Positions 36,398-45,095 of a DNA stretch of 64,000 nucleotides are shown piece after piece. The position numbers and the translations under genes were made by a program. Source of the DNA: CAZOOK01 sp964581385 (lineage in GTDB: Bacteria; Pseudomonadota; Gammaproteobacteria; Nevskiales; Nevskiaceae); assembly GCA_964581385.1 (NCBI GenBank), contig CAZOOK010000010.1, forward strand, positions 1 to 64,000. The letters run 5' to 3'. Under the pieces are notes generated by a model. That model was not told the DNA's origin. It searched no databases and saw only the letters and a list, made by a program, of their open reading frames with translations. Within the stretch, counting starts at the first letter, position 1. Each line of letters opens with the position of its first letter.

Positions 36398-36823
36398 ATG
36401 AGCACTTCGCCAAGCAAGAACCTCGAAACTTTCCCGAATCCGAACCCCGGGCGCGACTTTGTGATTCGTATGCGCATGCCGGAATTCACCTGCCTGTGCC
36501 CGAAGACCGGACAACCGGATTTCGCGACGCTGTATCTGGAATACGTACCCGAGGCGCTATGCGTGGAGCTGAAATCGCTGAAGCTTTATCTATGGAGCTT
36601 CCGCGACCAAGGCGTATTCCACGAAGCCGTGACGAACCGGATTCTCGACGATCTCGCCGGCGCGACGCAGCCGCGCTTCATGCGGCTGACGGCCGACTGG
36701 TACGTGCGCGGCGGTATTTATACGCATGTCGTCGTCGAACATCGTGCGCCTGGCTGGCGGCCGGCGTTCGAACCGACCGTCAACCTGCCGCCAGCAATGT
36801 GGGACGGCTTCAAGAACCACTGA
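36398..36823 (+). CDS. queF: preQ0 reductase QueF, short form
   Basis: A 141-residue NADPH-dependent 7-cyano-7-deazaguanine reductase making preQ1 for queuosine. Marks are the nucleophile Cys within FTCLCPKTGQPDFATLYLEYVPEALCVELKSLKLYLWSFRDQGVFHE (the ELKSLK..SFR..xFHE QueF motif) and the C-terminal YVRGGIYTHVVVEHR. The length matches the unimodular YkvM-like form. No clear Shine-Dalgarno is visible: the bases just before the ATG belong to the MITE arm (ending 36392), so the insertion may have changed translation or transcription of queF. Confidence 0.93.
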   Translation: MSTSPSKNLETFPNPNPGRDFVIRMRMPEFTCLCPKTGQPDFATLYLEYVPEALCVELKSLKLYLWSFRDQGVFHEAVTNRILDDLAGATQPRFMRLTADWYVRGGIYTHVVVEHRAPGWRPAFEPTVNLPPAMWDGFKNH

Positions 36824-36848
36824 GCCACTTGAGTCGATGCTCGTACTA

Positions 36849-36878
36849 GGGCCCGTTAACACTGACTCTAACAGGCCC
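36849..36878. repeat. Short relative of the GGGCCTGTTA element
   Basis: Arms 36849-36858 (GGGCCCGTTA) and 36869-36878 (TAACAGGCCC) form a 10-base inverted repeat with one mismatch around a 10-base loop. TA precedes the left arm. The sequence is the same as the ends of the MITE at 36124-36392, as if two ends had collapsed together by internal deletion. Placed between the convergent queF and GGDEF-EAL genes, it may serve as a terminator. Confidence 0.6.
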
Positions 36879-36882
36879 CAGC

Positions 36883-39800
36883 TCAGACTTCGGCCGTCGC
36901 GTCCCACGGCGAACCGGTCAGCAACTCGGTGAAGGAGTCCGCGGCCAGGCCGGGCGAGAACAAAAAACCCTGCGCGATATCGCAGCCGTTGCGGCGCAGA
37001 AAATCGAGTTGTGCCGCCGTCTCGACGCCTTCGGCGGTTACCGCGATGCCGAGACTGTGAGCGAGCGCGATGATCGAGCGCGCGATCGCGGCGTCTTCAT
37101 TGTCAGTGGTCACATCGCGTACGAATGAGCGATCGATCTTCAGCGTATCGACGTAGAAGCGTTTGAGGTAATTGAGACTCGAATAGCCAGTGCCGAAATC
37201 GTCGATCGACAGGCGGAAGCCATGCCGGTTCAGTGTCTCCAGCGTATGCGCGGAAACATCGGCTTCGGCCATCGCCACGCCCTCGGTGATCTCCAGTTCG
37301 ATTGCATGCGGATCGACACCGGCACCGCGCACCGCGGAAACGATGCGATCGACGATGTTCGGATGCCGGAACTGCGATGCCGACAGATTGACCGCAACGT
37401 GCAGGTGCGTGTGCCCGAGATCGTGCCATTCGCGCGCCTGCTGGCAGGCGCTGATCAGCACGAATTGCCCGATCGCTTCGATCAAGCCGGTGGCCTCGGC
37501 GATCGGCACGAACACGGCTGGCGGTACATCGCCGAGCAAGGGACTCATCCAGCGCAGCAGGGCTTCGGCGCCGACGATGCGTCCGGTCGCCATCTCGACC
37601 AGCGGCTGATAGACGATCCGCAGCTCGTTGCGCTCGATCGCATGCTGCAAGCCGCTCTTGATCTCGAACCAGTGGCGCGCGCGACGCTCGATTTCCGCAT
37701 CGAAAAATTCGACGCGGTTGCGCCCCCGTTCCTTGCCGCGATTGAGCGCGGCATCGGCGCTGCGCACGAGCGTTTCGACCTCCCGCGCGTCGTCGGGGAA
37801 CACGCTGACACCGATGGTGGCGCTGGTGAAAATATCCTGATCGCCGATACGGACCGGCCGCGCGAACGCTTCCATGACACGCTCGGCGATCCGCGACAGT
37901 TGCGGCGCGGAAGATGCGTCGGCGATCGCGATAACGAATTCGTCGCCGCCGAGGCGGCATAGCAAATCCTCTTCCTTCAGCGAACCGCGCATACGACCGG
38001 CGATCGCCTTGAGCATTTCGTCACCAGCGGTATGACCGAGTGAATCGTTGATGACCTTGAAGTGATCGAGATCGACGAACATCAACCCGACACGCTGGTC
38101 CTTCTGCGCCGCATCGTCGATCAGCTGCGAAAGCCGCTCGCGCATGTAGCGGCGATTCGGCAGTGAGGTAAGGTCGTCGTGATGCGCCAGATAAAGCATG
38201 CGCTCATCCGAGCGGCGGCGATCGACGGCCGCCATGATCACCAGCGCAATGCTTTGCAGCAGATTGATATCGTCGTGGGAGAATTGCCGGGCTGTGCGCG
38301 AATAGGCGGCGACTACGCCATATTCGCCAGTACGGCCGCGGATCACCGCGCCGACGCAGGACACCACGCCCAGTTCTGCCAGCCATGCCTCGCGCCGGAA
38401 GCGTCCCTCGGCGGTGCGATCGTTGCAGACCACCACGTCCGAGGTCAGCAGCACGTAGCCGGCGAAGGACCCGCGTCCCGCTTCACGCTCCAACGTGCCG
38501 GCCCGTACCGGATCGATGTCGTGGACCGCGCGCACGGCAAGCCCCATGCCGTCCGGTTTGAGTTCGAGAATCTCGGCGAATTCCGTCTGCAGCACTTCAG
38601 CGACGATCCTCGCCGCACGCTGCATCATCTCATCGAAATCTAATCCGGACAGCGCGCTGATACCGAGTGAATCGATCTGCGCGCGTTGGCGCGCGCGCCC
38701 CTTGGCTTCGTCCTCGGCAAGTCGGCGCTCGGTGACATCGATATTGACGCCGATCATGCGTTCCGCGCGGCCCGCAGGGTCCAACCGCAGCGACGCCTGC
38801 GCCATGATCCAGCGATAGCTTCCGTTTTTGTGCCGCAGCCTGAACTCGACGCGGTAGCGATCCCAGGGTGCACGCTTGTATTTTTCGATTTGCTCGAGCG
38901 CGCGCCGCTCATCGTCGGGATGCAGGAGCTTGAAGAAGGTTTCCGGCGTGTCGGCCAGCTCGTCAGTCTCATACCCGAGCTGTTCCTTCCAGACCCGCGA
39001 GTAAATGACCTCGTCGGTTTGCAGATTCCAGTCCCAGAGTCCAACGTTGGCGCCCTCGACCGCCAGACGCAGGCTCTCCTCGCTCGCCCGCAATTGCTCG
39101 TCAAGCTCGCGACGCCGCGTGATATCCACACCGACCGCGAGCAGGTTCATCACCTGTCCGGAAAAATCCCGGATCGGCGTCAGACTGAAGTCGAACCAAC
39201 CCAGTTCGCCGTCCGAGAGGCGATGCAGAACGTCGGCGCGCACCGACTCTCCAGCGGCCGCAGTGGCGATCGCGTCGCGCAGCCATTGCTGCGACTCTTC
39301 CGATACTTTCCACCATGGCGTATCGGCAAATGCCAACCCGAGCACCGCATCGCGGCCGGCGCCGATGTCACGCACCGCGGCTTCGTTAGCATAGAGCAGC
39401 GTGCCGCTCGGACTGATGATGCCGACGTAAGCATGAATTCCGTCCAGTATCGAACGCAGCCGGTGTGCTTCCTCCAGCGCCAGGCGTTCCGCGGTCTTCC
39501 GCGCGGTAATGTCTGTGAAGGTGCCGATCCACTCGTTGATGGAATTACCATCGCCGTAAACCGGGACAGCGCGCGCCTCCATGAATCGCCAGGTACCGTC
39601 GCGCGTCTGCACGCGAAATTCCACGTGGTAGTTTTCGCCACTATCGAGCGCCTGCTGCCAGGCACCGAGAACCCGGTCGCGATCATCCGGGTGCACCAAA
39701 TCCTGCCAACGCCAGTTGCTCAAATCTTCGACGTTACGATCGGTGTAATTCTTGCGCGCTTCCGATATTTCAATCAGCTCGCCGTTAGCGTCGGTCATCC

Positions 39801-40074
39801 ACACCACTTGTGCGGCGGCCTCGACCAGCTTGCGGAAACGCGCTTCGCCGCGCTTGAGTACTTCGCCGTGGCGGCGAATGGCTGAGTACATCACCCAAGC
39901 AGTGACGGCGATGAAAAACCAGCTGGCAAGCTGTTGGACCCGGGTGGCGAGCGCCGCGTCGGCAACGAACCGCGCAACCAGTTCTCCGGAGAACAGCACC
40001 CATAGCGCACCTATCGCTAGATAGAATGCGGCAACCTGCACGGCGAGCTGTGGTAGAGGTTTCCCAGCCTTCAT
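36883..40074 (-). CDS. PAS-GAF-GGDEF-EAL membrane protein (cyclic di-GMP turnover)
   Basis: A 1063-residue protein. Two membrane helices (about 10-30 and 45-65) flank a short periplasmic loop. Three PAS/PAC units (about 75-195, 200-325, 330-450) and a GAF-like domain (about 465-610) follow. The GGDEF domain has an intact RLGGDEF motif, and the EAL domain has EALLRW, DDFGTGYSSL and AEGVET, so both activities look possible. The RxxD inhibitory site before GGDEF is not present (KEEDLLCRLGGDEF). AGGGG lies 7 bases before the ATG at 40074; an ATG two codons earlier is too close to it. No sensory ligand can be told from sequence. Confidence 0.9.
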   Translation of the reverse strand: MKAGKPLPQLAVQVAAFYLAIGALWVLFSGELVARFVADAALATRVQQLASWFFIAVTAWVMYSAIRRHGEVLKRGEARFRKLVEAAAQVVWMTDANGELIEISEARKNYTDRNVEDLSNWRWQDLVHPDDRDRVLGAWQQALDSGENYHVEFRVQTRDGTWRFMEARAVPVYGDGNSINEWIGTFTDITARKTAERLALEEAHRLRSILDGIHAYVGIISPSGTLLYANEAAVRDIGAGRDAVLGLAFADTPWWKVSEESQQWLRDAIATAAAGESVRADVLHRLSDGELGWFDFSLTPIRDFSGQVMNLLAVGVDITRRRELDEQLRASEESLRLAVEGANVGLWDWNLQTDEVIYSRVWKEQLGYETDELADTPETFFKLLHPDDERRALEQIEKYKRAPWDRYRVEFRLRHKNGSYRWIMAQASLRLDPAGRAERMIGVNIDVTERRLAEDEAKGRARQRAQIDSLGISALSGLDFDEMMQRAARIVAEVLQTEFAEILELKPDGMGLAVRAVHDIDPVRAGTLEREAGRGSFAGYVLLTSDVVVCNDRTAEGRFRREAWLAELGVVSCVGAVIRGRTGEYGVVAAYSRTARQFSHDDINLLQSIALVIMAAVDRRRSDERMLYLAHHDDLTSLPNRRYMRERLSQLIDDAAQKDQRVGLMFVDLDHFKVINDSLGHTAGDEMLKAIAGRMRGSLKEEDLLCRLGGDEFVIAIADASSAPQLSRIAERVMEAFARPVRIGDQDIFTSATIGVSVFPDDAREVETLVRSADAALNRGKERGRNRVEFFDAEIERRARHWFEIKSGLQHAIERNELRIVYQPLVEMATGRIVGAEALLRWMSPLLGDVPPAVFVPIAEATGLIEAIGQFVLISACQQAREWHDLGHTHLHVAVNLSASQFRHPNIVDRIVSAVRGAGVDPHAIELEITEGVAMAEADVSAHTLETLNRHGFRLSIDDFGTGYSSLNYLKRFYVDTLKIDRSFVRDVTTDNEDAAIARSIIALAHSLGIAVTAEGVETAAQLDFLRRNGCDIAQGFLFSPGLAADSFTELLTGSPWDATAEV

Positions 40075-40157
40075 CGACATCCCCTATCGACCGGCCACTC
40101 TACAATACTATAACTATTATCCGTAAGATGCTAATTTTGATTGTTTTTCATTCATTC

Positions 40158-40198
40158 ATTCAGTGTCAGAGTGTGCACATTCAGTGTCAGAGTGTGCA
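40158..40198. repeat. Two direct copies of a 20-base unit before the ceramidase gene
   Basis: ATTCAGTGTCAGAGTGTGCA occurs at 40158-40177 and again at 40179-40198 (period 21), preceded by a TTCA run. The copies are 16 bases before the ATG at 40214 and lie in the divergent region shared with the GGDEF-EAL gene. They could be paired binding sites or a simple slippage product. Confidence 0.6.
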
Positions 40199-40213
40199 GC
40201 AAATATAGCGATC

Positions 40214-40870
40214 ATGGATCTTACACAGCCAGTTGATCTGTATTGTGAGCGCTTGGCCCCGGGGCTATGGGCAGAGCCGCTTAACGCACTTTCCAACTCT
40301 GCTTTCTTTGGTGCTGCGCTGCTTGTATGGCGCGAAGTTGCGCGCAATCCGGGGAAAAATCCCGCAGCGTTGTACGGACTGCCGGTGCTGATCGCCTTGA
40401 TCGGAGTGGGTAGCACGGCGTTTCACACGCTCGCCGTAAGGTGGGCAGAGTGGCTCGACGTCCTGTGCATCGCCGTCTTCATTCACTACTTCATCGTCTG
40501 CTTTCTGCACTACTGCGCAGAATTGCGCTGGCTGACGGCGCTGATCGGCGTTCCCGGCTTCTGGCTGCTCGGGCGCCTCGTCGCCCTGCCTTTCGATACG
40601 GGCGACTTCAATGGTTCAGTCGACTATTTTCCTGCGCTCGCAGGTATTCTGCTGATTGGACTTTATGCAGCCATCCACTGCCGCGCGCCGGCATTTCATT
40701 TCAGTGCCGCCGCCGTTTTAACGCTGTCGCTGATATTCCGCACCGGGGACATGGCCTGGTGCTCTGCCTTTCCGCTCGGCACTCACTGGATCTGGCATTG
40801 TCTCAACGCCGTCACGCTGACGCTGGCGGCATTCGGCTTGCTGCGCGGAGCTCGTCATGAGTCACGCTAA
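40214..40870 (+). CDS. Ceramidase-family (CREST) membrane hydrolase
   Basis: A 218-residue protein with seven predicted membrane helices and the metal-binding pattern of alkaline ceramidases and related CREST proteins: an early Glu/Asn/Ser region (EPLNALSNSAFF), STAFHTLAVRWAEWLDVLCIAVF (His plus Asp), and the C-terminal GTHWIWHCLNA (His-x3-His). These enzymes hydrolyse ceramide-type amides in membranes. The bacterial substrate is not known. The start at 40214 follows the direct repeats; an upstream frame through the repeats (from 40163) gives a peptide repeated as SECAHSV and is unlikely. Confidence 0.75.
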   Translation: MDLTQPVDLYCERLAPGLWAEPLNALSNSAFFGAALLVWREVARNPGKNPAALYGLPVLIALIGVGSTAFHTLAVRWAEWLDVLCIAVFIHYFIVCFLHYCAELRWLTALIGVPGFWLLGRLVALPFDTGDFNGSVDYFPALAGILLIGLYAAIHCRAPAFHFSAAAVLTLSLIFRTGDMAWCSAFPLGTHWIWHCLNAVTLTLAAFGLLRGARHESR

Positions 40871-40899
40871 AAATAAAAAAAAGCCCGCCAAGGCGGGCC
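40871..40899 (-). terminator. Minus-strand terminator without an obvious minus-strand gene
   Basis: GCCCGC (40883-40888), loop CAAG, GCGGGC (40893-40898), flanked on the low side by eight A (40875-40882), so on the minus strand a GC-rich hairpin is followed by a U-run. It sits directly after the ceramidase stop. The next minus-strand gene to the right is pnp, which has its own terminator, so what this one ends is unclear. Confidence 0.7.
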
Positions 40900-41059
40900 A
40901 ATTATGTCGAGCAGCAATACGGCCAACGGCAGTCACTCAGGGAACAGAGATACCGTCATCAACCGGACTTCAGTCTTGCAGACGCCGTCGGGAAATAGCA
41001 GGGTCAAAATCTACTAGTCCGAACAACCCCGTGATGATTTCCGTTGGGACATAGCGCCG

Positions 41060-42019
41060 ATGAATACCAGTGGCGCTTCCATGAATCCCGGAGCCGGAAC
41101 TTACCGGGGACGTTTCGCGCCAACACCGTCCGGCCCGCTGCACATGGGATCATTACTGACCGCTCTTGCCAGCTGGCTCGACGCGCGCGCGATGCGCGGC
41201 CGCTGGCTGCTGCGCATCGATGATCTCGACCGGCCGCGCTGCAACGCCGCAGCGGCAAGCGAAATCCTGAGGCAACTCGAAGCGCATGGTCTGACCTGGG
41301 ATGAAGCGCCGCGACGGCAATCGGCACATATCCAAGAATACGATGACGCCATCGCGCGGCTGCGCAACGCTGGCGCGCTCTACGCATGCCAATGCACGCG
41401 CGCGCGCCTTGTCCTCGCGTCGCTGAGAGGTGCGGACGGCCCTGTCTACGCGGGCACCTGCCGCGACGCGGGGTTTACTGTGGATTTCGCCGCCGCACTG
41501 CGCTTCCGCCTGGCGGATGGCGAAACGGCGTTCGACGATCGCATTCAGGGTGTCGTACGCCGGGCCAACCATTCCGACATCGGTGACTTTGCCGTTTGTC
41601 GCAGCGATGGGATTCGCGGCTATCATCTTGCCTGCGCCGTCGATGAGCATGCGCAGCGCGTTACCAACGTGGTGCGCGGTGCCGATCTGATCCCATCCAC
41701 GCTATGCCAGCTACACGTCCTGCGCGCACTCGGCTACGATGCGCCGTCGTACGCTCACGTACCGGTCATCACCGACCGTGCGGGACGCAAGCTCAGCAAG
41801 CAGAATCATGCCCGACCGCTCGATGCGCGTAAGGCGGCAGGCAATCTGATCGAGTGTCTCGCCATGTTGGAGCAGAGTCCGCCGCCGTCACTGGCGCGCG
41901 AAAAAGTCGAGGAGATCATGGATTGGGCGGTAAAGAATTGGACGATCGACACGATACCCCCAGAGACCACCATCGACGCAGCCGCCGCCGTCACCGCTGT
42001 CCGTCCCGCTTCCATCTGA
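41060..42019 (+). CDS. gluQ: Glutamyl-Q tRNA(Asp) synthetase
   Basis: A 319-residue truncated paralogue of GluRS that charges glutamate onto the queuosine of tRNA-Asp. It has the HIGH-like site (GRFAPTPSGPLHMGSLLTAL), the KMSKS-like KLSKQNH and the Cys residues of the family zinc site (YACQCTRA, YAGTCRDAG). It lacks the anticodon-binding domain of true GluRS. An ATG seven codons later (41081) would also give a family-like N-terminus. Its presence fits with queF in the same neighbourhood, since both serve queuosine. Confidence 0.93.
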   Translation: MNTSGASMNPGAGTYRGRFAPTPSGPLHMGSLLTALASWLDARAMRGRWLLRIDDLDRPRCNAAAASEILRQLEAHGLTWDEAPRRQSAHIQEYDDAIARLRNAGALYACQCTRARLVLASLRGADGPVYAGTCRDAGFTVDFAAALRFRLADGETAFDDRIQGVVRRANHSDIGDFAVCRSDGIRGYHLACAVDEHAQRVTNVVRGADLIPSTLCQLHVLRALGYDAPSYAHVPVITDRAGRKLSKQNHARPLDARKAAGNLIECLAMLEQSPPPSLAREKVEEIMDWAVKNWTIDTIPPETTIDAAAAVTAVRPASI

Positions 42020-42035
42020 TTGATAGGATGTCGCC

Positions 42036-42527
42036 ATGAATACAAACGAAGTCCGCATCATCAAGAAATATCCGAACCGGCGATTGTATGACACTAAAAT
42101 CAGTCGCTACATCACTCTTGAGGAGGTGCGCCAGCTGGTTCTGAGCGGCGTCAGGTTCCGTGTCGAAGACAAACGGACGCGCGACGACATCACGCGCACC
42201 ATTCTTCTGCAGGTCATTGCGGAACAGGAGGAAGGTGGTGATCCGATCTTCAGTTCGGACCTGCTGACGCACATCATCCGTTTTTACGGCGATCCGATGC
42301 AGCCGAGCATCACTCGCTATCTGGAACTCTCAATCCAGCTATTCATCCAGCATCATCAGACTTTCGCCGAGCAGTTGCGCGACCTGATGGGGCAAGCGCA
42401 GCACCCGATGCTGAAGCTCAAGGAAATCGCGGAACGGCAAGTCCCGATCTGGCGGACCGTGCGCAAGGAATTCCTGAAGAATCTGTCCCGTGCAAAGGTG
42501 ATAAACCCCCTACGGAATGAGCCTTAA
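42036..42527 (+). CDS. phaR: PHA synthesis regulator PhaR
   Basis: A 163-residue regulator with the PHB/PHA accumulation DNA-binding domain (VRIIKKYPNRRLYDTKISRYITLEEVRQLV) followed by the second conserved domain (GDPIFSSDLLTHIIRFYGDPMQPSITRYLE). In other bacteria it binds both DNA and polyhydroxyalkanoate granules and represses phasin genes. GGAT 8 bases before the ATG supports the start. It follows gluQ by 16 bases. No PHA synthase is in the window. Confidence 0.9.
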   Translation: MNTNEVRIIKKYPNRRLYDTKISRYITLEEVRQLVLSGVRFRVEDKRTRDDITRTILLQVIAEQEEGGDPIFSSDLLTHIIRFYGDPMQPSITRYLELSIQLFIQHHQTFAEQLRDLMGQAQHPMLKLKEIAERQVPIWRTVRKEFLKNLSRAKVINPLRNEP

Positions 42528-42679
42528 ACGGTCGGTCAAAAAAACTGATGGCGCAGCGCACCAATATGGCCGCCCTAAATCATACTGGCGCTATTTGGTG
42601 CATAAAAATGTCATTATTGGGACCCGATAAACGCTAATTCGTCTTCTTTGCTTACATCAAATTATCTACACGGATTCCG

Positions 42680-42708
42680 TTGACAGAGGCTCCATACCTG
42701 CCTATACT
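42680..42708 (+). promoter_or_regulatory. Strong sigma-70 promoter of a small RNA
   Basis: TTGACA (42680-42685), a spacer of exactly 17 bases, then TATACT (42703-42708). The expected transcript start is about 42715-42717. No protein gene starts downstream on this strand, and a strong terminator follows at 42807-42834. Confidence 0.8.
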
Positions 42709-42715
42709 GCATCGC

Positions 42716-42834
42716 AACAAAGATCGATTCCAGGGAAAGCTTTTTAGAACCGGATCGAGCTTTAACCGCCTCCTCCAGAAAGGCCTCGCGCCTTTCTCGC
42801 ACCTTACCCCCTACACCAGTAGGGGGTTTTTTTT
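42716..42834 (+). ncRNA. Candidate small RNA of about 119 nt between phaR and pnp
   Basis: The near-consensus promoter at 42680-42708 and the rho-independent terminator at 42807-42834 frame a transcript with no reading frame of interest. It can form a hairpin at 42778-42796 (GAAAGGC, loop, GCCTTTC) and the terminator hairpin. Between the first part and these stems lies the unpaired CU-rich segment CCGCCTCCTCC (42766-42776), which is complementary to Shine-Dalgarno sequences, a common seed in sRNAs that block translation. I do not recognise a named family. The rest of the 399-base gap (42528-42660) shows only a weak imperfect hairpin. Confidence 0.7.
42807..42834 (+). terminator. Rho-independent terminator of the small RNA
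   Basis: CCCCCTAC (42807-42814), loop ACCA, GTAGGGGG (42819-42826), then eight T (42827-42834). A textbook terminator for rightward transcription. Confidence 0.95.
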
Positions 42835-42872
42835 GTCCATCATTCCCTGCGACGCGACGATCCGCTAACCCA

Positions 42873-42909
42873 TAAAAAAACCCGTCCGCGACGAACGCGG
42901 ACGGGTTTT
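42873..42909 (-). terminator. Terminator of the pnp operon
   Basis: A perfect 14-base stem (42877-42890 with 42896-42909) and 5-base loop stands 17 bases beyond the pnp stop. The A-rich side gives a U-run on the minus strand. It is close to symmetric, so some rightward termination is also possible. Confidence 0.92.
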
Positions 42910-42926
42910 GGTTTGGCGAACTGCTC

Positions 42927-45026
42927 TTATGCGATATCGACCGCCTTCATCGACAGGCGGATACGGCCCTGCTTGTCAATTTCGAGCACCTTCACGCGTA
43001 CGGTCTGTCCTTCGGAAAGCTCATCGGCGACATTTTCGACCCGCTTTTCGGAGATTTGCGAGATGTGCACGAGACCGTCCTTGCCAGGCAGGATGGTGAC
43101 GAACGCACCGAAATCCATCAGCTTGGCGACCTTGCCCTCGTAAACTTCACCGACCTGTACGTCGCGCGTCAGCGCTTCGATGCGGGCGATCGCTGCCTTG
43201 GCCGCGTCGCCATCGACGGCCGCGATCTTGACGGTGCCGTCGTCTTCGATGTCGATCGTGGTGCCGGTTTCCTCGGTAATTGCGCGGATGGTGACACCAC
43301 CCTTGCCGATGATGTCGCGGATCTTATCCGGATGCACCTTGATCGTCGTGATGCGAGGCGCGAATTCGGACATTTCCGCGCGTGGCTTGGCAATGACTTT
43401 GCTCATCGCATCGAGAATGTGCAGACGGCCGGTGCGTGCCTGCTCCAGCGCTGCTTTCATGATCTCGCCGGTGATGCCGGTGATCTTGATATCCATCTGC
43501 AGCGCGGTGACGCCCGCCGTGGTGCCGGTGACCTTGAAATCCATGTCGCCAAGATGATCTTCGTCGCCGAGGATGTCGGTCAGCACTGCCCAGCGCTCGC
43601 CTTCCTTGATCAGACCCATTGCCACGCCGGCGACCGGCGCTTTCACCGGCACGCCCGCATCCATCAGCGCGAGGCTGGCGGCGCAGGTGCTGGCCATGGA
43701 GCTGGAGCCGTTGGATTCGGTGACTTCGGCGACGACGCGGACGACATACGGAAATTCCTTGTCGAGATCCGGCATCACCGCGGCGACACCGCGCTTGGCG
43801 AGTCGGCCGTGGCCGATTTCGCGGCGCTTCGGTGCATTCAGACGACCGGTTTCACCGACGCAGTACGGTGGGAAGTTGTAGTGGAGCATGAACTGCTCGC
43901 GATACTCGCCACCCATGCCGTCGATGAGCTGCGAGTCCTTGCCGGTGCCGAGCGTGACGGCTGCGATGACCTGCGTTTCGCCGCGCGTGAAGATCGCTGA
44001 GCCGTGCGTGCGCGGCAGCAAGCCGGTGCCGATCGACAGCGCACGCACGGTCTTGAGATCGCGACCGTCGATGCGCGGCTTGCCTTCGAGAATACGATTG
44101 CGGACGACACGCGCTTCGAGATCGCCGAACGCAGTCTTGACCTTGTCGGCGTTGAACTTCGGCGTTGCACCGCCGGCGAGCGCTTCGGTGAGCTTGGCGC
44201 GCACTTCGGTGAGCTTGTCGTGGCGCAGCTGCTTGTCGGCGATGCCATAGGCTTCAACAACCTGGCCTTCGTAGGCATTGATCGCAGCCACCAGCTCCTT
44301 CGTGGACGCGGACGGCTGCCAGCTCCACTTCGGCTTGCCGACTTCCGCGACGAGCTCGTTGATCGCGGTGATCGCAACCTGCATCTGCTGGTGACCGAAC
44401 AGCACGGCGCCGAGCATCACCTCTTCGGAAAGCTGCTTGGCTTCGGATTCGACCATCAGCACCGCGTCCTTGGTGCCGGCGACGACGAGATCCAGCTCAG
44501 AGGTTTCAAGCTGAGTCGCGCTTGGGTTCAGGAGGTATTGGCCGTTGGCATAACCAATCCTGGCGACGCCGATCGGGCCGTCGAACGGCACGCCGGTCAG
44601 CGCGACCGCGCAGGAAGCGCCGAGCATCGCCGGAATATCCGAATCCACTTGCGGATTCAGCGACAGCACCGTAGCAACCACCTGTATTTCGTTATAGAAA
44701 CCTTCGGGGAACAGCGGGCGCAGCGGGCGATCGATCAGGCGCGAAGTCAGCGTTTCCTTTTCGGTCGGACGGCCTTCGCGCTTAAAGAAACCACCGGGAA
44801 TGCGGCCACCGGCGTAGTAGCGCTCCATGTAATCCACGGTCAGCGGGAAGAACTCCTGACCTTCCTTCGCTTCCTTCTTGGCGACGACGCTGACCATGAC
44901 CACGGTCTGGTCGACGGTGACGATGACTGCGGCGGTCGCCTGGCGCGCAACGGCGCCGGTTTCCAGAGTAACGGTGTGGTTACCGTACTGGAATGTTTTT
45001 TTGCTGGGCGTAACGGGATAGACCAT
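42927..45026 (-). CDS. pnp: Polynucleotide phosphorylase
   Basis: A 699-residue 3'-5' phosphorolytic exoribonuclease, a core part of RNA decay. Two RNase PH domains are present, with RLIDRPLRPLFP, EYREQFMLHYNFPPYCVGE and GTTAGVTALQMDIKI. A KH domain (KIRDIIGKGGVTIRAITEETG) and an S1 domain (VGEVYEGKVAKLMDFGAFVTILPGKDGLVHISQIS) follow. The ATG at 45026 gives the family N-terminus; a TTG at 45038 is possible. It follows rpsO, separated by a terminator-like hairpin, as in most relatives. Confidence 0.97.
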   Translation of the reverse strand: MVYPVTPSKKTFQYGNHTVTLETGAVARQATAAVIVTVDQTVVMVSVVAKKEAKEGQEFFPLTVDYMERYYAGGRIPGGFFKREGRPTEKETLTSRLIDRPLRPLFPEGFYNEIQVVATVLSLNPQVDSDIPAMLGASCAVALTGVPFDGPIGVARIGYANGQYLLNPSATQLETSELDLVVAGTKDAVLMVESEAKQLSEEVMLGAVLFGHQQMQVAITAINELVAEVGKPKWSWQPSASTKELVAAINAYEGQVVEAYGIADKQLRHDKLTEVRAKLTEALAGGATPKFNADKVKTAFGDLEARVVRNRILEGKPRIDGRDLKTVRALSIGTGLLPRTHGSAIFTRGETQVIAAVTLGTGKDSQLIDGMGGEYREQFMLHYNFPPYCVGETGRLNAPKRREIGHGRLAKRGVAAVMPDLDKEFPYVVRVVAEVTESNGSSSMASTCAASLALMDAGVPVKAPVAGVAMGLIKEGERWAVLTDILGDEDHLGDMDFKVTGTTAGVTALQMDIKITGITGEIMKAALEQARTGRLHILDAMSKVIAKPRAEMSEFAPRITTIKVHPDKIRDIIGKGGVTIRAITEETGTTIDIEDDGTVKIAAVDGDAAKAAIARIEALTRDVQVGEVYEGKVAKLMDFGAFVTILPGKDGLVHISQISEKRVENVADELSEGQTVRVKVLEIDKQGRIRLSMKAVDIA

Positions 45027-45055
45027 AGGATGGCTCAATGAGAGAAACGGGGACG

Positions 45056-45088
45056 GAAAACGAAACTGCGCCTAATGGCGCAGTTTCG
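45056..45088 (-). terminator. Hairpin between rpsO and pnp
   Basis: A perfect 12-base stem (45061-45072 with 45077-45088), 4-base loop, followed on the minus strand by TTTT. It lies 7 bases after the rpsO stop. In E. coli this gap contains a partial terminator and an RNase III site that lets PNPase control itself; this hairpin is the likely counterpart. Confidence 0.75.
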
Positions 45089-45095
45089 GGAGGTC

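Noticed and set aside
38686..39885. Open frame of 399 codons opposite the GGDEF-EAL gene
   Set aside because: Shadow of the well-supported minus-strand gene; composition of an antisense frame.
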